Assembly (NCBI GenBank): GCA_964563495.1
Contig: CAZLYK010000115.1
Span: 1-17,776 of the forward strand
From: CAZLYK01 sp964563495
Lineage (GTDB): Bacteria > Acidobacteriota > Blastocatellia > RBC074
Length of the DNA: 17,776 nt
Direction: 5' to 3'
The number at the start of each line of letters is the position of its first letter. The stretch's first letter is position 1. Shown here piece by piece: positions 6,876 through 14,635 of this stretch. A model generated the notes under the pieces. That model did no database searches. It was not told where the DNA came from and saw only the letters and a list, made by a program, of their open reading frames with translations. A program made the position numbers and the translations under genes.

Positions 6876-9800
6876 ATGATCCCCAACTATCAAGTCGTCC
6901 GGGATTTCTCGCTCAATGATTGGCAGAATAGTTACCGCGGACGGCGGGTAACTGATCAAAAACCGGTGCTGCTTAAAACGCTGCGCCGGGAGACTCAAGC
7001 TGCCGGTCTGGGCGGGTTGCTTGAGCGCGAGTTCAATCTCCTGCGCGAGCTTTCCATAGCAGGCGTGCCGCGCGCGGTCGAATTGCTGCGGTCTGAAAGC
7101 GGCAGTTGTCTGGTTATCGAAGATGCCGGTGGGACGCCGCTTTCTGAGTTGCTTATCTCGCACCGCGTCGGGCTGGACTCATTCTTCAATCTCGCCATCC
7201 GGCTGACCACAATTCTCGCCGAGCTGCACCGCCGGGACATCGTTCATCGCTGCATCAGCCCGCGGGGTGTGCTGCTCAATCCTGAGACCGGCGACGTCTG
7301 GTTGGCCGATTTCAGCCTGGCAGTGCGGTCTGTGGGCGAGATCCAGGAATCGCTTCCTTCGCATCTGCTGCGTGGCGTCTTGGCTTATCTCTCACCCGAG
7401 CAGACAGGCCGGATGAATCGTGCCACGGATTACCGCACGGACTTCTATTCGCTCGGCGTCACCTTCTATCAGATCCTGACCGGCCGCCTGCCGTTTTCCT
7501 CTGACGATCCGCTCGAATTGACGCACTGGCACATTGCCAAAACCCCGACGGCTCCCGCCGACCTCGATTCGAATCTGCCGGAACCGCTTTCTCAACTCGT
7601 CATGAAGCTGCTGGCAAAGACGGGCGAGGATCGTTACCAAAGCGCGTTGGGGTTGCGGGCAGACCTTGAGATTTGCGCGCGCGAATGGGTGGCGCACGGC
7701 CGCATCGCTCCCTTTACCCTTGGCCGGCGCGATATCTCGGATCGCTTTCTGATCCCTCACAAGCTCTACGGGAGAGAGCAAGAGGTAGAGGAATTGCTCG
7801 GGGCGTTCGATCGGACGTGCGGTGGAGAGACCGCCATGATGGTGGTCGCCGGTTATTCCGGTATCGGAAAGAGCTCGCTCATTCAGGAATTGTACAAACC
7901 CATCGTTCGCCGGCGAGGGTACTTCATCTCCGGCAAATTCGATCAGATCGCCCACAGCACTCCTTTCGGCGCGCTGATTCAGGCCCTTCGTGGTTTGGTG
8001 GGGCAACTGCTGACCGAGAGCGAGGAACAACTGACAGCCTGGCGCGCCAGATTATCAGAGGCGCTGGGGGCGAATGGCGGCGTACTGGCCGAGGTTATCC
8101 CCGAGATTGAGTTGATCGTCGGTAAGCAACAGCCGCTCCCCGTCGTTGGTCCGATGGAGGCGCTCAATCGGTTTCAGTCTGTTTTTCAAAATTTTGTCGG
8201 GGCGCTGGCCCGGCCGGCGCATCCGCTGGTGGTGTTTCTAGATGATTTGCAGTGGGCAGACGCGGCGACTTTGAGCCTGCTTCAACCCTTGCTCACGAGC
8301 CAGGAGATCCAATGCCTGTTTTTGATGGGCGCCTATCGCGACAACGAGGTCGACGCCGGGCACCCGCTCATTCGGACATTGGCCGCGACTGAAGCGGCCG
8401 GCGGTAAACTTTATCGCGTCAGTCTGGGTCCATTGCGGCTGGCCGACCTGAGGCAACTGATTGCTGATCTGCTCTACAGCAATCCATCAGACGTAGAACC
8501 GCTGGCACGACTGGTGCTGGAGAAGACAGCCGGAAATCCATTTTTCGTCGGCCAGTTTCTGCAGACACTTAAGCAAGAGGGTTTCCTCGCCTTCGATTAC
8601 GGACAGGGCCGCTGGACTTACCGGCTCGCTGCGATCGCCGACGCCCCGCTGACCGATAACGTGATCGATCTTATGACACGCAAAATTCAGCGACTGACGG
8701 CAAAAACGCAGCGCACGCTGACGCTCGCATCCTGTATCGGAAATCAGTTCGACCACCAGACGCTCGCCATCGTCAGCGAGCAAATGCCGGAGGCGGCGGC
8801 TGACGACCTGCGCGAGGCGCTTAATCAGGGATTGATTCTCCCGGTGGGCGAAAGACCCGACGGGGCGACGGGGCGACGGGGCGAAAGACCCGACGGGGCG
8901 ACTGGGCGACGGGGCGACTGGGCGACTGGGCGACTGGGCGACGGGGCGATTGGGAGACTTGGCGACTCGGAGATAGGGGTATCAGATTTGATCGCCCAGT
9001 CGCCCAGTCGCCCCGTCGCCCCGTCGGATCTTTCGCCCAGTCGCCCAGTCGCCCCGTCGTCTCCTCTCCCCATGGCAAACCAACAATCCTACGTCTTCCT
9101 GCACGANNNNNNNNNNNNNNNNNNNNNNNNNNNNNNNNNNNNNNNNNNNNNNNNNNNNNNNNNNNNNNNNNNNNNNNNNNNNNNNNNNNNNNNNNNNNNN
9201 NNNNNNCCCCGTCGTCTCCTCTCCCCATGGCAAACCAACAATCCTACGTCTTCCTGCACGACCGTGTACAACAGGCCGCTTATGCACTCATCCCCGACGA
9301 CTTGAAACAACTCGCCCATTTGACGGTCGGGCGTTTGCTCTTGGAGCGCGCCGATTTGGAACAAAGCGAAGAGAAGCTCTTTGAGGTCGTCAATCATTTG
9401 AACCTGGGCAGCAGTTTGATCGTTGATCGCGCTGAACGCCTGGCTCTGGCGCGGCTCAACTTGAACGCCGGACGGAAGGCCAAATCATCGACCGCCTACG
9501 GCGCGGCGCTGGATTTTCTCAAGGCCGGCACAATTCAGCTCGGCCAAAAGGATTGGGAATCCGATTACGATCTGGCTTTTGCCCTGCACCTCGAAGCCGC
9601 CGAATGCCAGAACCTGTGCGGCGATTTCGATCAATCGGAACGGTCGTTCGATTTGCTGCTCCGACGAGCGAAGACCAGTCTGGATCGAGCCAGAGTCTAC
9701 AGCCTGCGTATCATCCAGTACGAGAATTTGTCGCGCTATGCGGAGGCCATCGCCGCCGGCCGTCAAGCCCTGGCTCTCTTCGGCGTCTCGTTTCCCGATT

Positions 9801-12800
9801 CCGAGCTTGAAACACGGGTCGCGCTGGAGCGTGAGATCGAATCCATTCAGTCGCTGCTCGGTGAACGCCGGATTGACTCGTTGATCGATCTTCCGGTCAT
9901 GACTGATCCTGAAGTCAGGATGGTCATGAATATTCTCATGACCATCTGGTCCTCGGCTTATATTTCCGGCAACCAGGTCCTGACGCGACTGATCTCGGCC
10001 ACCATGGTGCGACTCTCACTGGTTCACGGAAATTCGGAAGAATCGGCCTATGGTTACGCCACCCATACGGTGACGATGGGGCCGGTCCGCGAGGACTACG
10101 AATCGGCCTATCAATTCGGCCTGCTGGCTCTGCGCGTTAACGAGCGCTTCAACGACTCACGGCGGCGGGCCAAGATTTACCAGCAGTTCCACGCTCACGC
10201 CAATCTTTGGCGGCGCCCGCTCGAAACCTGCATTCCCTATGCCAGGGAGGCCAGCCGGAGCGGGTTCGAGACCGGCGATTTTACCTACGGGATTTATGGC
10301 GCGTACACTGAAACCTGGGTCGCCATGATCGTTACGCAGGACCTGGAGCAATTTGTCCGTGAATACTCGCCAAATCTGGCGCTCTTCAAAAAGCTCAAGG
10401 CAGCCAGTGTTGGCGACGCCCAGACGGTTCTTTTGAATTGGGCGCGAGCGTTGCGGGGAGAGACCCGCGCGCCGATCTCACTTTCGGATCAAGCTTTTGA
10501 TGAGAACGAATATATCGAGAGATATGGCGGCAACCCTTTCTTTTTGATCTGTTATGCCGTCACCAAACTGCAGCTCTGCTATCTCTTCGGAGAATACGAG
10601 AAAGCGCTGGACGCTGCGCGGCTCGGGCGCGGGATCATTCACCATCTGGAAGGAACGATCTGGCCCGTGACCTTCGAGTTTTGGAATGGCCTGACGTTGG
10701 CGGCGAATTACGCCGGTGCCGGCGAGGAAGACCGAAAGGCTTACCTCGCGGAGATGGAGAATGCGAAAGGGACGTTTGCGATCCTGGCGGAGAACTGCCC
10801 GGAGAATTATCTATGCCAGTCGCTCCTGCTTTCGGCAGAGCTCGAACGCATCGCGGGCCGCGAACTGCCCGCGCTCGAACTCTATGAACGCGCCGGTCGT
10901 TACGCCGATGAGACTGGAATGCTTCAGTACCAGGCGCTGGCGAACGAGCTTTGCGCCAGGCTCTGGCTGAGACGCGGCCAGAGAAAGATTGCCTCCGTTT
11001 TTCTATCGGGAGCCGGTGCGTGTTATGCGCAGTGGGGAGCGGCAGCCAAGGTTGAAGAACTGGAGCGCCGGTATGCCGAACTTCCGGGTCTTGGGGCGAA
11101 CAGCCGCCTGCGCCGGCAATCAGAAGAGGGGGCGGAAAGTCAGGCTGTTGCAACTTCCGCCGCAAGCCGGATCGAAACCGGCGCGTTCGATCTCTTCAGC
11201 GTCATGAAGGCGGCGCAGGCTATCGCCGGTGAGATCGAATTGGAGAAGCTGCTGACCCAGCTGATCCGGATCGCGATTGAGAATGCCGGCGCCGAACGCG
11301 CCAGCCTGATCCTCGAACATGACGGTCAATCGTTTGTCCATGCCGAGGGCTCGTTCGACTCGGCTGAGGTCAAGATCCACGACGCGATTCCACTCGGCCT
11401 GGCAGAGAACCTGCCGGCAACTATCGTCAATTACGTCCGGCGGACGCTGGAAAATCTCGTCCTGGCGGATGCGCAAAGCGACGACCGGTACGGCGGCGAT
11501 CCCTACATCGTCCGCTGCCGCCCCCGGTCGGTCATGTGCATCCCGGTGCTCAACCAGGGCCGGCTGATCGGCGTCCTCTACCTGGAAAACAACAAGGCCG
11601 GCGGCGCCTTCACGCCGGAGCGCATCTCGATCTGTCAGATGCTTGCTTCACAAGCCGCAATCTCGCTGGAAAACGCCCTGCTCTACGACGAGATGAAGGA
11701 TGAGGCCGCAAGCCGGCGGCGTGCGGAAGAGACTCTGCGCTCGATCACGGAAGGCACGGCAGCGGTGACCGGCGGCGATTTCTTCTCCTCACTCGTCCGT
11801 CATCTGGCCTCGGCGATTCCGGTCAAGATCGCATTTGTCACCGAATGTGTTAATCCCGAACGCACTCGCGCACGCACCTTGGCGTTCTGGGACGGGAAAG
11901 GCCTGGTCGAACACTTCGAATACGACGTCAGTCAAACCACGTGCGAGAAGGTTTATCAGGGTGAGACCTGTTTTTACCCGAGCGAACTTCAAAAACTCTT
12001 TCCCGAAGAGTCTGCGCTGGTCGATCTCAATGGGCAGAGTTATATCGGCATTCCAGTTCACGATTCGGGAGGCGGTCTGATCGGGCATCTCGCCGTGATT
12101 GACGATCAGCCGATGAATGCGCCGCGTGGGATGGACATCCTCAACATCTTCGCCGCGCGCGCCGGCGCCGAACTGGAACGAATGAAGGCCGACGCTGAAT
12201 TGCGCCGGGCACTGGCTGAAATTGAGCGGCTCAAGAATCAACTCCACGCCGAAAATATATACTTGCAGGAAGAGATACGGCGTGAACATAACTTTGATGA
12301 GATCGTCGGCAGCAGCCCCGCACTGCTCGAAGTGCTGCAACAGGTCGAGCGCGTTGCGCCTACCGATGCGACGGTTCTGATCCTCGGCGAAACCGGCACG
12401 GGCAAGGAGTTGATCGCGCGCGCGATTCATGACCGCAGTGCTCGCAAGGATCGCCCGCTGGTTAAAGTCAACTGCGGCGCGATCTCTGCCGGCCTGGTCG
12501 AAAGCGAACTCTTTGGTCACGTCAAAGGCGCATTCACCGGCGCGCTTGACAAACGGACGGGCCGGTTCGAACTGGCCGACGGCGGGACGCTCTTCCTGGA
12601 CGAAGTCGGCGAACTGCCGCTCGAAACCCAGGTTAAACTCCTGCGCGTCCTGCAAGAAGGTGAGTTCGAACCGGTCGGCAGCAGCAAGACGATCAAGGTC
12701 AATGTGCGGATCATTGCCGCAACCAACCGCAACCTCCCAGACGAAGTCAAAGCCGGGCGTTTTCGCGCCGATCTGTTCTATCGCCTGAATGTGCTCTTCC

Positions 12801-13318
12801 TTGACAACCCGCCCTTGCGCGAGCGCCGCTCAGACATCCCGCAATTAGCCATGTTCTTCCTCTCCCGCTTCTCCCGCCGTTTCGGCAGACAACTCGACGG
12901 CATCGCGCCCGAGACGATCGACTTGATGATTAATTACAACTGGCCAGGCAATATACGTGAATTGCAGAATGTGATCGAACGCGGCGTCGCACTCGCTAAC
13001 GGCCCTGTCATGACGATTGATCGTAATCTCTTGACGATCAGACAAGAGGGGCGTCCTCAAGCGCCGGTGCAACCCGTTGATCAACCGCCGGTGGTTGCCC
13101 CAACGGCAACTTCTCCCGCCGCCGGATCATTAGCCGCGCCGCCGCCTTCCAATTTGACTTCGCTCGAAGAACTACAACGCCAACATATCCTCAATGTCCT
13201 CGCGCAAACCAATTGGGTAATCGAGGGCGAAAATGGAGCGGCCAGGTTGCTCAACCTGCACCCGAATACCTTGCGCAGCCGGTTGAAAAAGATGGGTATC
13301 CAGCGACCCAAAGCCTGA
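6876..13318 (+). CDS. Giant regulator: kinase-like, AAA/STAND ATPase, GAF-GAF, sigma-54 activator, Fis HTH (interrupted by assembly gap)
   Basis: Cytoplasmic sensor/transcription activator. It starts at ATG 6876, with GAGGA seven bases upstream. The frame before the N run and the frame after it differ, but removing one copy of the flanking 55-base duplicate plus the 100 N (155 bases) joins them as 2095 codons. In joined numbering: kinase-like domain 1-270 (K34, HRC 124-126 instead of HRD, DFS 145-147, SPE 173-175); AAA_16/STAND ATPase about 297-650 (Walker A GYSGIGKS 326-333, Walker B FLDDLQWAD 454-462); repeat-encoded linker about 658-732; TPR-like helices to about 1350; GAF 1387-1550; GAF 1572-1717; coiled coil about 1717-1752; sigma-54 AAA+ 1756-1997 (Walker A GETGTGKE 1786-1793, GAFTGA 1833-1838, DE 1857-1858); Pro-rich linker; Fis HTH 2044-2090. 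The first half resembles cyanobacterial Hstk-type kinase/ATPase/GAF proteins, but a sigma-54 activator replaces the histidine kinase. The likely target is the promoter just downstream. Confidence 0.9.
8846..9060. repeat. Octamer array (GGGCGACK) with inverted arms inside the regulator gene
   Basis: From 8846 to about 8950 the sequence is about eleven tandem or near-tandem copies of GGGCGACG/GGGCGACT. They are interrupted twice by the variant GGGCGAAAGACCCGAC (from 8846 and from 8879). After a spacer of about 40 bases, 8991-9060 holds the reverse complement of the same units (TCGCCCAG/TCGCCCCG, about seven copies), including one inverted copy of the variant with a single change (GATCCGAC). The two arms could form a very stable hairpin. 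The tract stays open in the coding frame and encodes a Gly/Arg-rich then Ser/Pro/Arg-rich linker at about residues 658-728. It lies between the ATPase winged-helix-like part and the conserved FLHDRVQQAAYALIP segment, a place where related proteins carry variable linkers. Confidence 0.9.
9052..9261. repeat. Exact 55-base duplicate flanking the N run
   Basis: Bases 9052-9106 and 9207-9261 are identical over all 55 positions and directly border the 100-N gap. Both encode the same residues (MANQQSYVFLH) in the same codon phase. A biological tandem duplication ending exactly at both gap borders is unlikely. A 55-base shared end is what a de Bruijn-graph assembler with k=55 would leave when two contigs that overlap by one k-mer are scaffolded instead of merged. 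Confidence 0.93.
9107..9206. other. Assembly gap, exactly 100 N
   Basis: One hundred N between the duplicated contig ends. The round number is a scaffolding placeholder, not a measured distance. The neighbouring inverted octamer array probably stopped the assembly. Collapsing the overlap keeps the reading frame, so the simplest reading is that no sequence is missing. Confidence 0.97.
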
Positions 13319-13330
13319 CGCTTACCCACA

Positions 13331-13403
13331 ACCCACGAAATACCCACGAAATTTCGTACCCACGGACCCCACGAACACAGAGATGCCCGCGAATTTTCGT
13401 GGG
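13331..13403. repeat. CCCACGAA-type palindromic repeats downstream of the regulator; possible activator sites
   Basis: CCCACGAA occurs at 13332-13339, 13343-13350 and 13368-13375, and its complement TTCGTGGG at 13396-13403. A perfect 12-base palindrome ACGAAATTTCGT sits at 13346-13357. The pair 13368-13375 / 13396-13403 makes an 8-base stem with a 20-base loop, followed eight bases later by TTTTTCTTT. Two readings are possible: an untidy terminator or dispersed repeat after the regulator gene, or binding sites for the Fis-type HTH about 110-180 bases before the predicted sigma-54 transcription start. The sequence alone does not decide. Confidence 0.6.
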
Positions 13404-13488
13404 TGTCGGCTTTTTCTTTCCCCGACCAACGTTAATAAGCTCTTGCTTTTCAACTGGATGAGCAATCTCCTTCGGCGCGATTCCATCG

Positions 13489-13504
13489 TGGCACTGACTT
13501 TGCA
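13489..13504 (+). promoter_or_regulatory. Sigma-54 (-24/-12) promoter upstream of the STAS gene
   Basis: TGGCACTGACTTTGCA matches the sigma-54 consensus TGGCACG-N4-TTGCW at every defined base but one (T in place of the seventh-position G). The invariant GG (13490-13491) and GC (13502-13503) are ten bases apart, as required. With GC at -13/-12, transcription would begin near 13515. That is 26 bases before the chosen STAS start codon and just before its ribosome binding site. A sigma-54 activator gene ends 170 bases upstream. Confidence 0.85.
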
Positions 13505-13521
13505 GTTAACCCGATGTCAGC

Positions 13522-13535
13522 AGGAGAAGGGGGAG
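13522..13535 (+). promoter_or_regulatory. Ribosome binding site that fixes the STAS start
   Basis: AGGAGAAGGGGGAG ends five bases before ATG 13541. An earlier in-frame ATG at 13514 has no such site and coincides with the predicted transcription start, so it is rejected as the start codon. Confidence 0.8.
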
Positions 13536-13540
13536 AACAG

Positions 13541-13825
13541 ATGTTACGAATCGTGGAAGAAGATGCAACAGACAACTCGATGACCCTGAGGCTCGATGGT
13601 CGCCTCGTCAGTCAATGGGTTGAAGTATTGCGCTCAAGTTGCGAGCAGGCTTTTGATCACGCCGGCTGCCTGATCCTTGACTTGGCCGGCGTCAGTTTTG
13701 CCGATCACCACGGTGTCCAATTGTTACAGCAACTCGAAGACAGGCAAGTCAGATTGATCAACTGCTCGCCGTTTTTATGGGAGCAGATAAAACAACCGGC
13801 GCACAATCAGCCAACGAGCAAATAG
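13541..13825 (+). CDS. Small STAS-domain protein (anti-sigma-antagonist-like)
   Basis: Single-domain cytoplasmic protein of 94 residues. The start is set by the strong Shine-Dalgarno sequence five bases upstream. The STAS pattern is clear: a strand with TLRLDGRLV (about 15-23), a helix, the strand CLILDLAGVSF (43-53), then DHHG (55-58) and the following helix. The C-terminal strand/helix VRLINCSPFLWEQI is also typical. STAS proteins of the SpoIIAA type bind anti-sigma factors and are switched off by phosphorylation of the Ser in DSSG. Here both Ser are His, so that switch is absent, or the protein works differently. It is the first gene after the sigma-54 promoter, followed 79 bases later by an ECF sigma factor gene on the same strand. 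The function is unproven: anti-anti-sigma, or a partner of the large upstream regulator. Confidence 0.82.
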   Translation: MLRIVEEDATDNSMTLRLDGRLVSQWVEVLRSSCEQAFDHAGCLILDLAGVSFADHHGVQLLQQLEDRQVRLINCSPFLWEQIKQPAHNQPTSK

Positions 13826-13872
13826 ACGGCAGCCAGAGTAATTCGACCAAAGCTTAACCACGGATCTACGCA

Positions 13873-13892
13873 CCGGCTCAGATCAGAGCCGG
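13873..13892 (+). promoter_or_regulatory. Hairpin in front of the ECF sigma gene ribosome binding site
   Basis: CCGGCTC (13873-13879) and GAGCCGG (13886-13892) form a perfect 7-base stem with a 6-base loop. The last two stem bases are the first two of GGAAAGGGAA, the ribosome binding site of the sigma factor gene (ATG at 13905). No T-run follows, so it is not an intrinsic terminator. It could modulate translation or mark an RNA-processing point between the STAS and sigma genes. Confidence 0.55.
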
Positions 13893-13904
13893 AAAGGGAA
13901 TGGT

Positions 13905-14486
13905 ATGTCTACCCAACAAACGACCAAAGAATTTGAAGCTCTTACCACGCCTCATATGAACGACCTCTATCGCACCGCGTCCCGAACGCTCGGCAACAGG
14001 GCCGAAGCCGAAGACGTAGTCCAGGAGACCTACCTGCAAGCGTGGAAGTCGTTCCATCGTTTTGAGCCGGGGACAAACATTCGCGCGTGGCTCTTCAAGA
14101 TTATGTTCCACGTGATCAGTCACTATCGCCGCAAAGCCTATCGCCTGGTCACGGTCAAAGAGGAAGATGAGTTTCTTTTCGAACAGCTCACGTACGAACC
14201 GCCCGTTCCGCAGGAGTTGCGCGACGAAGATGTGCTGGCCGCGCTCGACCGGGTGCCCGAACATTTCCGTTCAGTGCTCCTCATGGCCGATGTCCACGAA
14301 TTCAGCTACCGGGAGATTCAGGAGACGCTGGGGATTCCGATTGGGACCGTCATGTCGCGGCTCAGTCGAGGCAGGCAGATGCTTCGCACCCACCTGGCCG
14401 CTTTCGCTCCGGCGCCAAAATCGATGAGTCAGGCCGCACGCGCGGATGGAGCCTGCCTTACGTGGCAGGTGATGACCTGTGTATAA
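13905..14486 (+). CDS. ECF-family RNA polymerase sigma factor
   Basis: Sigma-70-type factor of the extracytoplasmic-function class, 193 residues. The start is ATG 13905, preceded by GGAAAGGGAA. Region 2 spans about residues 17-80, with the DVVQETYLQAWKSFHRFEPGTNIRAWLF pattern for -10 recognition and core binding. Region 4 spans about 109-163, with the helix-turn-helix YREIQETLGIPIGTVMSRLSRGRQMLR for the -35 element. It has neither a region 3 nor the long C-terminal extension of ECF41/ECF42 types. The last 25 or so residues are a non-conserved tail. Sequence style is closest to the RpoE/SigR-like ECFs that usually pair with a zinc-binding anti-sigma factor, but no such gene follows; the next gene is convergent. 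The STAS gene upstream is the only candidate regulator in reach, and both may be transcribed from the sigma-54 promoter at 13489. Confidence 0.92.
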   Translation: MSTQQTTKEFEALTTPHMNDLYRTASRTLGNRAEAEDVVQETYLQAWKSFHRFEPGTNIRAWLFKIMFHVISHYRRKAYRLVTVKEEDEFLFEQLTYEPPVPQELRDEDVLAALDRVPEHFRSVLLMADVHEFSYREIQETLGIPIGTVMSRLSRGRQMLRTHLAAFAPAPKSMSQAARADGACLTWQVMTCV

Positions 14487-14635
14487 AACGGAATCCACAG
14501 GTCTGAAATGTGTGTGTAGACGTTGATACCGTGCCCGGCGGAAGCGAAGTATCTGGGCTGTCTGTGTCTCCTTCCGCGACTCAGACTGCGCGGATAAAAC
14601 TTCGAGTGCTAAGCCGAGATCGTACGTGGACAAAG

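Noticed and set aside
8821..9397. Minus-strand frames rich in Ser-Pro-Arg repeats across the octamer array and the N run
   Set aside because: The octamer lacks stop codons in several frames, so these are by-products of the repeat; they carry no recognisable domain.
6876..13318. Two separate genes or a frameshifted pseudogene at the N run
   Set aside because: The frame change is fully explained by the 55-base duplicated contig end plus 100 N; removing them gives one continuous frame with the conserved FLHDRVQQAAYALIP segment intact.
13368..13412. Intrinsic terminator after the regulator gene
   Set aside because: The 8-base stem has a 20-base loop and the T-run starts eight bases after the stem, so it is a poor terminator; kept only as a repeat with two possible roles.
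13514..13540. Earlier ATG at 13514 as start of the STAS protein
   Set aside because: It coincides with the predicted sigma-54 transcription start and has no ribosome binding site, whereas ATG 13541 has a strong one.
14538..14577. GCGGAAG/CTTCCGC inverted pair as a shared terminator between the convergent sigma and permease genes
   Set aside because: The loop would be 26 bases with no T-run on either strand; nothing else was recognised in this 149-base space.
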